NCBI RefSeq assembly: GCF_001646655.1
Contig: NZ_LPZN01000032.1
Coordinates: 22,373-86,372 of the forward strand
Length of the DNA: 64,000 nt
Reading direction: 5' to 3'
Source: Rhodococcus gordoniae
GTDB lineage: Bacteria; Actinomycetota; Actinomycetes; Mycobacteriales; Mycobacteriaceae
Shown here: positions 1 through 8,451 of the stretch, piece after piece
Numbering within the stretch: position 1 is the first letter of the stretch
Layout: the number at the start of each line of letters is the position of its first letter
Translations under genes and position numbers: made by a program
The notes under the pieces: model-generated
Database searches by the model: none
What the model was told of the DNA's origin: nothing
What the model saw: the letters and a program-made list of their open reading frames with translations, nothing else

Positions 1-398
1 GCGGATTCGACGACAACTCGCGCATCCGACGCCACGGTCGTCGCGTCGCGTACGACCCCGCCCGTGGAGTCGATGATCTCCGTTGCGCGTGTGACCGCGT
101 CGGCGGCCTCCTCCACCACACCGATGGTCGAGGCGATCACCTGCGTCGCCTGTGCGACAGCCACCGATGCTCCCTCGACGATGTCGGTGGCGTCGGTGAC
201 CACGCTGTCGATGCGGCGGATCAACGACTCGACGGAGCCGATGAGTGATTCGGCATCGTCGAGCAGGCCTTCCACCCGCGCCGGGATCGAGAGCGCGAAC
301 TCGGCGGTCTCGCGTGTGCGTCCGAGCACGGTCCGGGTGACGTCGACGAGGGAACCGGCGACCGAGAGTCCGAGCGCGGGCACAGGCAGCGAGATCAT
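1..398 (-). CDS. Hypothetical protein, N-terminal part (gene cut by window start)
   Basis: The minus strand is open from an ATG at 396-398 to the window edge, about 132 residues, with no stop. The product starts MISLPVPALGLSVAGSLVDV and then becomes a long run of Ala/Val/Asp/Glu/Thr-rich heptad-like sequence (repeated patterns such as VTDATDIVEG, VVEEAADAVT, VVRDATTV), so a long amphipathic helix or coiled coil that could pack on a membrane is likely. No catalytic motif is visible. It is divergent from the ogt operon, separated by about 108 bases. I do not recognise a named family; phasin-like or apolipoprotein-like helical proteins look similar in composition. The C-terminus is outside the window. 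Confidence 0.6.
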   Translation of the reverse strand, partial: MISLPVPALGLSVAGSLVDVTRTVLGRTRETAEFALSIPARVEGLLDDAESLIGSVESLIRRIDSVVTDATDIVEGASVAVAQATQVIASTIGVVEEAADAVTRATEIIDSTGGVVRDATTVASDARVVVES

Positions 399-506
399 GT
401 CGCCATAGTGCAGTACGACCGGTCGTCGTGATCACGGACCTCACATTTTCGGCGTCCCGTTCGTCTACCCGGTACAGAGCACACACCGAATGGAAGGATC
501 GAAGCC

Positions 507-1037
507 GTGACCGCATTGCGCACCCACACCGTGATCGACTCACCGATCGGCGAGCTGACGTTGGTGAACACAGACGGCGTCCTGAGCGGCGTGTACATGG
601 CCGAGCATCGCCCCGCGCCCGATCGCACCGGCTTCGGCGAGCAGGTGGCCGATGGTTTCGACGAGGCGATCGCCCAGTTCGTGGAGTACTTCGCGGGTCG
701 TCGCACCCGGTTCACCGTCCCGATCGCTCCCGTCGGAACCCCCTTCCAGCACGAGGTGTGGGAGTCGCTGAAGACGATCGAGTACGGCACCACACGCACC
801 TACTCGGAGATCGCACTCGCCCTCGGCCGGCCCACTGCGGTACGGGCGGTGGCCGCGGCCAATGCCCGCAACCCCCTCTGCATCATCGTCCCGTGCCACC
901 GCGTCATCGGCAGCGGCGGCAAGCTCACGGGCTATGCCGGCGGCATCGAGCGCAAACGGTTCCTGCTCGACCAGGAAGCGCAGGTGCTGTGTTCCGGCGA
1001 TGCCGGAGTCCCCGGCGACACCCATGTCTCTGCCTGA
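507..1037 (+). CDS. ogt: Methylated-DNA--protein-cysteine S-methyltransferase
   Basis: Suicide repair enzyme that moves the alkyl group from O6-alkylguanine to its own cysteine. The 176-residue protein has the short N-terminal ribonuclease-H-like part (about 1-75) and the DNA-binding/transfer domain (about 78-160), with the acceptor motif PCHRV (Cys at about 130) and the RAV helix (AVRAVAAANA) that carries the arginine finger. The start is GTG at 507, preceded by GGAAGGA; the length suits the family. Its end overlaps the sigma-factor start by 14 bases, so it heads a coupled four-gene operon with a sigma factor, a second Ogt-type protein and a glycosylase. Confidence 0.92.
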   Translation: MTALRTHTVIDSPIGELTLVNTDGVLSGVYMAEHRPAPDRTGFGEQVADGFDEAIAQFVEYFAGRRTRFTVPIAPVGTPFQHEVWESLKTIEYGTTRTYSEIALALGRPTAVRAVAAANARNPLCIIVPCHRVIGSGGKLTGYAGGIERKRFLLDQEAQVLCSGDAGVPGDTHVSA

Positions 1038-1539
1038 TCACATAGTGCGGACGAGCCTCCCGCCGTTCGAGGAGGTGGTCACCCGCCACGGCGCGACGGT
1101 TCTCCGGGTCTGCCGCGCACTGCTCGGATCCGTCGACGCCGACGACGCCTGGTCGGAGACCTTCCTCGCGGCATTGCGCGCGTATCCCGAACTTCCGCCG
1201 GGCAGCAATGTCGAAGCGTGGCTCGTGACCATCGCGCACCGGAAGGCCGTCGACATCCACCGCGTGCGCGGGCGAACCCCGGTACCCACCGAGAACCTGC
1301 CCGAACCCACGTCGACCACGGGGAATCCCGGTGAGGGCGACGACGAGCTGTGGACCGCGGTTGCAGAGCTTCCCTTCACACAACGGGCGGCGTTGGTCTA
1401 CCACTACGTCGGCGGCCTGCCCTACGCCGAGATCGGCACGATCCTCGGCAACAGCCCGGCTGCGGCGCGTCGCGCGGCAGCCGACGGGCGGACGGCGCTG
1501 CGTCGTCGGATCGAATACGGAACAGGATGTCGCTCATGA
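1024..1539 (+). CDS. ECF-type RNA polymerase sigma factor
   Basis: A 171-residue sigma factor: region 2 at about 14-82 (DAWSETFLAALRAY, then NVEAWLVTIAHRKAVDIHR) and region 4 at about 108-165 (LPFTQRAALVYHYVGGLPYA, then a helix-turn-helix around AEIGTILGNSPAAARR). ATG at 1024 was chosen because it gives the normal family length and overlaps the ogt end; it overlaps the following gene by ATGA. No anti-sigma gene is visible, which is unusual for an ECF factor; its partners are two alkyltransferases and a glycosylase, so a role in switching on the alkylation response is inferred. Target promoters cannot be read from the window. Confidence 0.88.
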   Translation: MSLPDHIVRTSLPPFEEVVTRHGATVLRVCRALLGSVDADDAWSETFLAALRAYPELPPGSNVEAWLVTIAHRKAVDIHRVRGRTPVPTENLPEPTSTTGNPGEGDDELWTAVAELPFTQRAALVYHYVGGLPYAEIGTILGNSPAAARRAAADGRTALRRRIEYGTGCRS

Positions 1540-2123
1540 ACTTTCCACAACCCTCGGTCGGCCCGACCGACCTCGCGTGGTTGCGGGAGAAGCTCGTACT
1601 CGACGCCGGGGCAGCCGGACTGCTCGATGTCGCGTTCCGCGTCGTCGACACCCCCGTCGGTCCGCTCCTGCTGGCCACCACCACCGTCGGACTGGTGCGG
1701 GTCGCCTACGTCGCCGACGGATCCGACGCCGTGCTCGACGAACTTTCCCGCCGGATCAGTCCGCGCGTCCTCGACGCACCGCTGCGACTCGACCCCGTCG
1801 TCCGGCAACTCGACGAATACTTCGCCGGTACCCGGACACATTTCGACCTCCCGCTCGATCTACGCCTCGCCGACGGATTCCGCCGCGAGGTGATCACGCG
1901 ACTACCCGACATCGAATACGGGCACACGGCGAGCTACGCGGAGATCGCGGCCGCTGCGGGCAGCCCTCGGGCGGTGCGGGCGGTCGGTACGGCGTGCGCG
2001 AAGAACCCACTGCCCGTGGTGGTGCCGTGCCATCGGGTGGTACGCAGCGACGGCAGTATGGGGCAGTACGTCGGGGGAGTCGACGCGAAGAAGGCACTGC
2101 TGCAACTCGAGTCGGTGGCATGA
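1536..2123 (+). CDS. Second O6-alkylguanine-DNA alkyltransferase-type protein
   Basis: A 195-residue protein with the transfer motif PCHRV (Cys at about 165), the RAV-type helix (SPRAVRAVGTACAKNPLP) and the C-terminal GQYVGG loop, so it should be an active alkyltransferase. It differs from the upstream Ogt by a helical N-terminal extension of about 30 residues (around LAWLREKLVLDAGAAG). It lacks the zinc-binding Ada domain. ATG at 1536 gives ATGA coupling to the sigma factor and sits 9 bases after AGG; ATG at 1527 is the alternative. Its tight coupling to a sigma factor suggests it may also act as the damage sensor; this is inference. Confidence 0.87.
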   Translation: MNFPQPSVGPTDLAWLREKLVLDAGAAGLLDVAFRVVDTPVGPLLLATTTVGLVRVAYVADGSDAVLDELSRRISPRVLDAPLRLDPVVRQLDEYFAGTRTHFDLPLDLRLADGFRREVITRLPDIEYGHTASYAEIAAAAGSPRAVRAVGTACAKNPLPVVVPCHRVVRSDGSMGQYVGGVDAKKALLQLESVA

Positions 2124-3016
2124 CCACAACCTTTCGCATCCCGGTGGCGGAACCCGTTGCGGTGGGGCCGATGCTGGCGTCGCTGCGAAACCACACCGTC
2201 CCCGGCTACGAACAGCACGACAGCGCAACCGGTACCCACCACCGTGCGCTCCGCACGAACGGCGGTACCGCACACGTCACCGTCCGCCTCGGAGACCTGG
2301 CGACATCCGCGCTCGGAAAGGGTGGAGATGCCCGGCATCTCGAGATTCTCGTCGAGACTGCCGGTCGCGCGGATGCCGCCGACGTCGGCGACACGATACG
2401 GACGTGGCTCGATCTCGGGGTCGACCCGTCCGTCGTGGATGCGGCGTTCGTGTCCGATCCCGTGCTCGGGCCTCTCGTCCGAACCCATCCCGGTCTGCGC
2501 GTGGTCGGTACCACCGACTGGTTCGCCACCGCCGTGGCGACCGTGCTCGGGCAGCAGGTGAGTGTTGCCGCGGCGTGCACATTCGCGGGGCGTCTCGTCG
2601 CGGCGTTCGGCGACGACGCACCGGGCGGATTACGGTGCTTTCCCGCGCCGCACCGACTCGCGGGCGTCGAGCAGAGCGAACTGCGTGCCGTTATCGGCAC
2701 AACGCGGTCCCGTGCCCGCACCGTCTCCGAACTGGCCCGAGCCGTGGCCGACGGAGTGGGTCCGGAGCAGCCGTCGTTCACCGAAGATCTCCTCGCGCTC
2801 CCCGGTATCGGTCCGTGGACCGTCGACTATCTGGCCCTGCGGCTCGGCGACCGCGATGCTTGTCCGTCCGGCGATCTCGTTCTCCGGCGCGCTCTGCAGG
2901 TGACGAGCGCGCGCGAAGCCGCTGAGCGGGCCGAGCAGTGGAGGCCGTGGCGGGCCTATGCCGTCACCCATCTGTGGACACACGCCACCTACTCGCCGCC
3001 GGAATCCTCGGCATAG
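2120..3016 (+). CDS. alkA: AlkA-type DNA-3-methyladenine glycosylase II
   Basis: Base-excision glycosylase that removes alkylated purines. The 298-residue protein has an N-terminal AlkA domain (about 1-120), the LGQQVS motif (about 143-148), the helix-hairpin-helix LPGIGPWTVDYLALR (about 227-241) and the catalytic Asp in PSGDLVLR (about 252). No Ada regulatory domain is fused to it, unlike mycobacterial Ada-AlkA. It starts at an ATGA overlap with the preceding alkyltransferase, so it is the last gene of the coupled repair operon. Its 3' end overlaps the convergent polymerase gene by 28 bases, leaving no terminator between them. Confidence 0.88.
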   Translation: MTTTFRIPVAEPVAVGPMLASLRNHTVPGYEQHDSATGTHHRALRTNGGTAHVTVRLGDLATSALGKGGDARHLEILVETAGRADAADVGDTIRTWLDLGVDPSVVDAAFVSDPVLGPLVRTHPGLRVVGTTDWFATAVATVLGQQVSVAAACTFAGRLVAAFGDDAPGGLRCFPAPHRLAGVEQSELRAVIGTTRSRARTVSELARAVADGVGPEQPSFTEDLLALPGIGPWTVDYLALRLGDRDACPSGDLVLRRALQVTSAREAAERAEQWRPWRAYAVTHLWTHATYSPPESSA

Positions 3017-4605
3017 ACGGCGCGCACTGCGGTATCCATCGGGAAGCGAACCTGCGTGTCGCCGAACATCAATCGCGTCGCCACCTCAACGGAGGCCGTG
3101 ACGTGCGACCGCGCGAGCTCCGGATTGCCGGTGTGCACCACGACTTCGTCGTGCTGGAAGAACACGAGATCGCCGGCGGTCGGGTCGGGATCGGTGGTCA
3201 GTCGCCGGCGCAGCTCGGCGAGCACGCACAATGCCCACTCGGCTGCGGTGGCCTGCACGACGAAGTTCCGTGTGAAGCGCCCGCGCGCGTGCGCATCGCC
3301 GTGCGAGTGGAACCCCTCCGGGGCGGGTGGGCACGCGCGGCCCAGCCACGAATGCGCCACCTCGCCACGCTCGCCCGCGCGCGCCGCACGTTCGACGAAG
3401 TCGACGGCGGTGGGGAAACTGCGACGCAGCACCGCGAGCAGGGCGCGCGCGTCGCCGGAGGTGGCCCCGTACAACACGCCGAGCACCGCGACCTTCGCCT
3501 TCGCGCGGTCGCCGCCGAAGGACGCCGCTGCGACGGGGGCGTACAGATCGTCCGAACCGGCAGCTGCCACCATGCGCCGGTCACCCGACATCGCCGCCAG
3601 GATGCGTGGCTCGAGCTGGCCTGCGTCGGCGACGACGAACGACCGTCCGGGATCGGCGACCACGCTCGACCGCAACGCCTTGGGGATCTGCAGAGCACCG
3701 CCGCCCCGACTCGCCCACCGGCCCGAGACGACGGCGCCGGGAACGTACACCGGGCGGAACCGGTCGTCGCGTACCCAGGTGTCGAGCCAGTGCCAGCCGT
3801 TCGTGCTGTACAACTTCGACAGCTCGCGGTGCCGCAGCAACAGCGGCACCACAGGATGGTCGATCCGCTGCAAAACGTGCTTGCGGGTCGACTCGACCGT
3901 GATGCCTTCGCGACGGAACGCCTCGAGCACCTCGCTGTGCGAGGCGGGATTCACGGCACGACCGAAGACGGCGCTGATCTCCTCGACGACTTCGGCGATG
4001 CGGCTCGGCAGGTCGTAACCGGTCGGGCGTGGCCCGAGAGTGTCCTCGAGCAGACGACGATGCGCCCGCGCCGAGAACGGCAACCCGTCGAAACTCATCT
4101 CGGCCGCTGCGAGCGTGCCGGCCGATTCGGCGGCGGTGAGCAGTTCCAGGCGGGCATCGCCGGAGATGCGCCGACGCTGATCGGCGACCTGTTCGACGAC
4201 TGCTTCGACGTCGATCGCGGGTGCGGCATCGAAGAGGCCGGGTCGCTCGTCGATCGGCTCCTCCGAGGCAGGTGGGGGCAGACCTTCCCGTACGGCGAGG
4301 ATGACGCCGGTGGTGGCGAGGTCGTGGCATCGCTGCACCCGGACGCCGGCGCGAAGAAGCTCGGGATAGACGGTTGCCGTCGAGGTCCACACCCAGCGCG
4401 GTCGAGATTCGGCTTCGATCGCTGCGACAGCTGCTGCGAACTCGGGATACTCACGTATCGGTCCGAGTGGCGCACCCGATGCGTCGACCTCGACGATGCT
4501 TGCACCGCGACGGCCCCGGCCGTCCGCAGGATGAGGAACGACGACCGTGCGCATCCATACAGTGTGCTTCATCACGGCGACAGCTTTCGGCGCGCCATGC
4601 CCCAC
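2989..4605 (-). CDS. Family-A (Pol I-like) DNA polymerase with degenerate exonuclease domain
   Basis: A 538-residue protein related to the C-terminal part of DNA polymerase I. Visible palm/fingers motifs: A as VVADAGQLEPRIL (about 324-336, metal-binding Asp), B as AKAKVAVLGVLYG (about 368-380) and C as QHDEVVV (about 484-490). The N-terminal 150 residues hold an exonuclease-like fold remnant (RCHDLATTGVIL) without an evident acidic D-x-E motif, and there is no 5' nuclease domain. Motif B lacks the usual Phe/Tyr before Gly (LG instead of FG). Start is uncertain: ATG at 4605 is used, but ATG at 4572 or 4554 are also possible. Databases often call this family a bifunctional exonuclease/polymerase; its cellular role is unclear. 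It converges on the alkylation-repair operon. Confidence 0.8.
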   Translation of the reverse strand: MGHGAPKAVAVMKHTVWMRTVVVPHPADGRGRRGASIVEVDASGAPLGPIREYPEFAAAVAAIEAESRPRWVWTSTATVYPELLRAGVRVQRCHDLATTGVILAVREGLPPPASEEPIDERPGLFDAAPAIDVEAVVEQVADQRRRISGDARLELLTAAESAGTLAAAEMSFDGLPFSARAHRRLLEDTLGPRPTGYDLPSRIAEVVEEISAVFGRAVNPASHSEVLEAFRREGITVESTRKHVLQRIDHPVVPLLLRHRELSKLYSTNGWHWLDTWVRDDRFRPVYVPGAVVSGRWASRGGGALQIPKALRSSVVADPGRSFVVADAGQLEPRILAAMSGDRRMVAAAGSDDLYAPVAAASFGGDRAKAKVAVLGVLYGATSGDARALLAVLRRSFPTAVDFVERAARAGERGEVAHSWLGRACPPAPEGFHSHGDAHARGRFTRNFVVQATAAEWALCVLAELRRRLTTDPDPTAGDLVFFQHDEVVVHTGNPELARSHVTASVEVATRLMFGDTQVRFPMDTAVRAVYAEDSGGE

Positions 4606-4657
4606 GATTCACCCTCGAATTCACCCGTACCGAGAGCGACCCCCGAGAGAACCGGCA

Positions 4658-6193
4658 CTACCGTGATAGTGGAGGGGCTCCGCCGCTACCCCCGACGCGC
4701 GGCGGGGCCCCCATTTCGTCGACGGGCCCGTCGTTGTCGTCCGAACGCTCGCTGCCGCCGGAAGATTCGCCCGTGTCGTCGCGATCGTCCTGCCCACGTT
4801 CATCGACGGTGTCGTCCGAATGGACCGGATCGCCCACGATCGCCGAATCCTGATCGCGTTGTCGGGACGGCCGCCAGGGCAGTCGCACCGGTGCGTCCGG
4901 TGCCCGGTGGAATCCGACGCGGTCGTAGATCCACGTCACGGCGGCGCCGACGACGAGTCCGAACACGAGTCCGACGATCGTCATGGTCGCACCGTGGCCG
5001 AGCCCGGCGCCGGCGCGTCCGTCGAAGTAGAGGATGGCGCGCACCGCGAGATAGATCTGGTGCATCGGCTCGAAGGTCGACAGCCACTCGAACAATCGCG
5101 GCGTGGCCTCGATCGGGATGGTGCCACCGGACGAAGGAAGTCCGAGCACGATGAACACGATCAGGTTCACCAGCAGGCCCGCCGCGCCGAAGATCGACAT
5201 CACGGCGAGCGAGGTGATGCCCACCGCCGAGATCGCGAGTGCCCCGTACTCCCACAACAGCAACGCGCGTGGTGCCGGCATACCGAGTCCGGTGGCGATC
5301 CACACGTACAACGCCGAGACGATCAACGACATGATCACCGTGATGCCCCACTTCAGTGCCAGCACCTGCAGGCGCGACATCCGGGTGGTCTCCCGTGCGA
5401 TGTAGAGGGGGCCGTATTCGGTGGGTACGAAGCCGAGCTTGGTGTCGACGACCGCGTTGATGATCGTGGCACCGGTGAAGCCGGCCAGGATCAGCAGCAA
5501 TGTGTAGAAGAAGGCGGACAGACCCGCGCCCGTCCCACCCGGCAGCGGTTTGTGCTCGACGGTGAGCGCATCGATCGGTTGGGCCAGCGTCAGGCTACCG
5601 GCTCCGGAGAGCTGCAGGTCGGGGGCGGTGTCGGCGAGGGTGGCGGTGACGGTCTCGGTCAGCTGTTCACCCACAGAGTCGTTCACCTGGGTCAGTGCGC
5701 GGTCGCCGATCGTGGTGACGATGCCCGTCGCGAACGCCCCCGTGCGGGGGTTCGTGTACAGGGTGATGATCGGTTTCTCGATGTCGCCGGGGACCACCGA
5801 GGCCTGCGCGAGGATCGAGATGCGTTTGGTGAAGTCGCTCGGGATGACGATCGCCCCGTACAGGCTGCCGTCGTCGAGCCCGCGGTCGGCGGCCGAGATG
5901 CCCATCTGTTGCAGGTCGATCTCCTCGGGATCGATGCCGTCGAGGATGCCCTCGGTGATCTGGTCGCCGAAGTTCTGTCGTTCGTCCGATCCGGGCAGCA
6001 CGTCGCCGACGTCCTGGTTGACGATGGCCATCGGGAACTGCCTCAGGTTCTCGCTGGGATCGAGGAGGGCGCCGAGGTAGAAGTACGCCAAGGCACTCAT
6101 CACCGCCGCGACGACAGCGAAGGGCGCGAGCCAGAAGCGCGCGCTGCGCAGGGTGCTGTGGTGCGGGTCGATGGACGACTGGGTTGGACTCAC
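4658..6193 (-). CDS. YhgE/Pip- or DUF3533-like membrane protein
   Basis: A 511-residue membrane protein: one N-terminal membrane segment (about 20-42), an extracytoplasmic domain of about 180 residues (from LDPSENLRQFPMAIVNQDVG onward), then about five membrane segments between about 228 and 425, and a charged, Asp/Ser/Gly-rich cytoplasmic tail (about 440-511). The topology and the opening 'MAIVNQDVG' segment match YhgE/Pip and DUF3533 proteins, which resemble ABC-2 permeases and occur in export or phage-receptor systems. No ATPase gene is adjacent, so partner and cargo are unknown. It lies downstream of the polymerase start, transcribed the same way, with its own palindrome-containing upstream region. 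Confidence 0.75.
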   Translation of the reverse strand: MSPTQSSIDPHHSTLRSARFWLAPFAVVAAVMSALAYFYLGALLDPSENLRQFPMAIVNQDVGDVLPGSDERQNFGDQITEGILDGIDPEEIDLQQMGISAADRGLDDGSLYGAIVIPSDFTKRISILAQASVVPGDIEKPIITLYTNPRTGAFATGIVTTIGDRALTQVNDSVGEQLTETVTATLADTAPDLQLSGAGSLTLAQPIDALTVEHKPLPGGTGAGLSAFFYTLLLILAGFTGATIINAVVDTKLGFVPTEYGPLYIARETTRMSRLQVLALKWGITVIMSLIVSALYVWIATGLGMPAPRALLLWEYGALAISAVGITSLAVMSIFGAAGLLVNLIVFIVLGLPSSGGTIPIEATPRLFEWLSTFEPMHQIYLAVRAILYFDGRAGAGLGHGATMTIVGLVFGLVVGAAVTWIYDRVGFHRAPDAPVRLPWRPSRQRDQDSAIVGDPVHSDDTVDERGQDDRDDTGESSGGSERSDDNDGPVDEMGAPPRVGGSGGAPPLSR

Positions 6194-6220
6194 CTGTCAA
6201 TTGTGCACACAGGTGTGTGC
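6191..6220. promoter_or_regulatory. Overlapping inverted repeats at the start of the YhgE/Pip-like gene
   Basis: GCACACA (6205-6211) and TGTGTGC (6214-6220) form a perfect 7-base inverted repeat with a 2-base gap. CACCTGT (6191-6197) and ACAGGTG (6209-6215) form a second one that covers the ATG. A repressor site controlling the minus-strand membrane protein gene is likely; no regulator can be named. Confidence 0.4.
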
Positions 6221-6300
6221 TGTCGAGGTCCCGAGTGCTCGAGTACACGTGGAACCGGGCTGCGTGATCTGGCACTCCGCAGGTCGTCACCCGTCATCGG

Positions 6301-7044
6301 TCACCGGAGCAGGTCGCCGAGGGTCGACGCCGCAGAGAGTACGGCCGCCGCGAGGCGAGTTTCGTCGGTGGCGTCGAAGACCGAGACGCCTATCGCCGCC
6401 TGAGTACCCCCGGGGCGGCTCGGCACCGCGGCCGAGATTCCGATGGTGGTGGATACGACCTCGCCGGCGGAGACGGCATAGCCCGTCTGCCGCGCCCGGG
6501 TCACTTCCGGCCGCTCGTCGGGACGCGGTGGCATGGATCCGAGGATTGCCAGACCGGCGGAGCCGCGGTCCAGCGGATGGACCTGACCCGGACGGAAGGC
6601 GATGTGGACATCGGAGCGCCGGGGTTCGATCACCATCATCGCCCGCACCGTGGTGTCGGACTCGCGGACGACGAGGTGGGCCGTGGCCTCGACGCTGTCG
6701 GCGAGTTCCTCGAGGATCGGCCGCGCGAGGGTCCGCAGGTCCTGTTCGACCGATTCGGCGAGTGTCACCAGGCCGGTGCCCAGTGAGATGCGCTTGTGGT
6801 CGTCGCGGCGGCACAGCCGGTGTGCCTCGAGAGTCCGGACGAGTCGGTGGGCGACCGTGCGGTGTACGTCGAGGCTCTCGGCGATCTCGCTGACGGACAG
6901 GCCGTGTGGGTTCCGCGCAAGCAGTTCCAGGATTTCGAGACCGTTGTGGAGCGTCTTGGACATGCCTGCGTCCGGCTCGATCCGCGGTAGGTCCAGATCC
7001 CCGGTTTGCGCAGGTACATCCCGCATTTGCGTCATGACCCCCAT
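6301..7044 (-). CDS. IclR-family transcriptional regulator
   Basis: A 247-residue regulator with an N-terminal winged helix-turn-helix (about 30-95; GLSVSEIAESLDVHRTVAHR contains the recognition helix) and an IclR ligand-binding domain (about 110-245; ATAHLVVRESDTTVRAMMVI, DRGSAGLAILGSMPP). ATG at 7044 is used; ATG at 7032 is also possible. It is divergent from an NTF2-like gene and a five-gene catabolic run, with a strong palindrome between them, so it probably controls that run and itself. The effector is unknown. Confidence 0.88.
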   Translation of the reverse strand: MGVMTQMRDVPAQTGDLDLPRIEPDAGMSKTLHNGLEILELLARNPHGLSVSEIAESLDVHRTVAHRLVRTLEAHRLCRRDDHKRISLGTGLVTLAESVEQDLRTLARPILEELADSVEATAHLVVRESDTTVRAMMVIEPRRSDVHIAFRPGQVHPLDRGSAGLAILGSMPPRPDERPEVTRARQTGYAVSAGEVVSTTIGISAAVPSRPGGTQAAIGVSVFDATDETRLAAAVLSAASTLGDLLR

Positions 7045-7088
7045 TACCTCCCTTGACGTCTGTGAACTGTAACACCTAGCATTTCCGT

Positions 7089-7117
7089 TAATCGCACACT
7101 AAGTGCGATTATCGCAC
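7089..7117. promoter_or_regulatory. Probable IclR operator in the divergent promoter
   Basis: Nine-base arms TAATCGCAC (7089-7097) and GTGCGATTA (7103-7111) are perfectly inverted around a 5-base spacer, and a further half-site ATCGCAC follows directly at 7111-7117. The site lies 27-55 bases before the NTF2-like ATG and 45 bases before the regulator ATG, where one repressor could govern both directions. The triple half-site arrangement suggests cooperative binding. Confidence 0.65.
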
Positions 7118-7143
7118 ACACTCACGGATGGTTTTCGTACGAC

Positions 7144-7572
7144 ATGACACGAACCGACTACGTGGACGCGGCGGTTCTCGCTCATATCCACCAGCTCTAC
7201 GGGCGACAGAGCCACCTCATCGACGAGGGCTCTGCGCGTGAGTGGGCCGAAACGTTCACCGCCGACGGCGAGTTCTGCTCGCCCAGCTACCCGGCCCCCG
7301 TGGCAGGTACCGACGATCTCGTGGCCTTCGCCGAGCGCTTCCATGTCGGCGCGCAGGCAGCAGGTGAAGTGCACCGGCACGTCGTCACCGACCTCGCGGC
7401 CTACCGCGTCGACGACGACGCCCTCCGTGTACGGGCCTATCTGCAGATTGTGGCCACCGTTCGTGGGGGCGAATCCCGACTCGTCCGGTTCACCACCATC
7501 GACGACCACGTCGTGCGCACCGGCGGCGAATGGCGCATAGCCCGCCGCGTCGTCTCCCGCGACGACAGCTGA
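7144..7572 (+). CDS. NTF2-like (SnoaL-type) protein
   Basis: A 142-residue single-domain protein of the nuclear-transport-factor-2/SnoaL fold: N-terminal helix pair (IHQLYGRQSHLIDEGSAREW), then AETFTADGEF, then a C-terminal curved sheet ending GEWRIARRVVSRDD. Members include ketosteroid isomerases, polyketide cyclases and small dioxygenase subunits; the catalytic residues needed to choose among them are not evident. First gene of the plus-strand run controlled by the IclR palindrome, followed after 48 bases by an SDR gene. An isomerase or dehydratase step in the same pathway is the likely role. Confidence 0.78.
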   Translation: MTRTDYVDAAVLAHIHQLYGRQSHLIDEGSAREWAETFTADGEFCSPSYPAPVAGTDDLVAFAERFHVGAQAAGEVHRHVVTDLAAYRVDDDALRVRAYLQIVATVRGGESRLVRFTTIDDHVVRTGGEWRIARRVVSRDDS

Positions 7573-7620
7573 TCGTCACACCTCTTTCCACTTCGCTTCA
7601 TATTCTCGGAGGAATCACCC

Positions 7621-8451
7621 ATGACCGTCGACGCCCAGAACCCGGGCCGTACCGTCACCACCCCGATCGTCGCCCTCTACCCGGAGATGGCAGGCAAAGT
7701 TGCCGTCGTCACCGGCGCGGCGCGCGGTATGGGTGCCCAGTTCGCGCGCGGTCTGGCCACGCGCGGCGTGCACGTGGTGGGCGGCGACATCAACGATGTG
7801 CAGATGAAGGAGGCCGCAGAGCAGATCGATACCGATCTCGCCGTGGAAGCCCTCGTCGAGACGCCCGGCACGGTGATCGGCGCACGTGTCGACGTGACCG
7901 ATCCGGCCGACCACGAGGCGCTCGCGCAGGTCGCACTCCAGGAGTTCGGCCGCATCGACTTCTGGATCAACAACGCCGGCATCTTCCCGTTCGCCCTTGC
8001 CGAGGAGATCTCGAAGGAGCAGATCGCGGCGACTCTGGACGTCAATGTCGAAGGCGTTCTCTTCGGTTCGCAGGCCGCGGCGCGGCACATGGAGCCCGGT
8101 AGCGCGATCGTGAACATGTCGTCGGTCTCGGCGCTGCGCGTGCGCAAGGGCCGCGGTGCCTACTGCGCCTCCAAGGCCGCCGTCGCCCATCTGACCGAAT
8201 CGTTGGCAGTCGAATTCGGCGACAAGGGGATCCGCGTCAACTCGATCGCGCCGGGATATATCGACACCGAGATGACCCGGTGGGTCCAGGAGGACCCGGC
8301 CGCCTTGAAGCACGCGCTCGACGTCGTCCCGCTGCACCGGCTCGGTGCCCCCGAAGAGGTCTTCGGACCGTTGCTGTTCCTGCTCTCCGACAGCGCCCGC
8401 TACGTCACCGGACACTCGATTGCCGTCGACGGCGGATCACGTCATGTCTGA
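7621..8451 (+). CDS. SDR-family NAD(P)-dependent oxidoreductase
   Basis: A 276-residue classical short-chain dehydrogenase: cofactor loop TGAARGMG (about 31-38), NNAG (about 118-121), active-site Ser in NMSSVSA and YCASK (about 180-184), and the C-terminal [11 protein letters not shown]. An N-terminal extension of about 20 residues precedes the Rossmann fold. ATG at 7621 follows GGAGGA at 6-8 bases. It most likely oxidises a secondary alcohol on a ring or terpenoid substrate; cofactor preference is not certain. Ends 8 bases inside the next SDR gene, so the two are translated together. Confidence 0.88.
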   Translation: MTVDAQNPGRTVTTPIVALYPEMAGKVAVVTGAARGMGAQFARGLATRGVHVVGGDINDVQMKEAAEQIDTDLAVEALVETPGTVIGARVDVTDPADHEALAQVALQEFGRIDFWINNAGIFPFALAEEISKEQIAATLDVNVEGVLFGSQAAARHMEPGSAIVNMSSVSALRVRKGRGAYCASKAAVAHLTESLAVEFGDKGIRVNSIAPGYIDTEMTRWVQEDPAALKHALDVVPLHRLGAPEEVFGPLLFLLSDSARYVTGHSIAVDGGSRHV

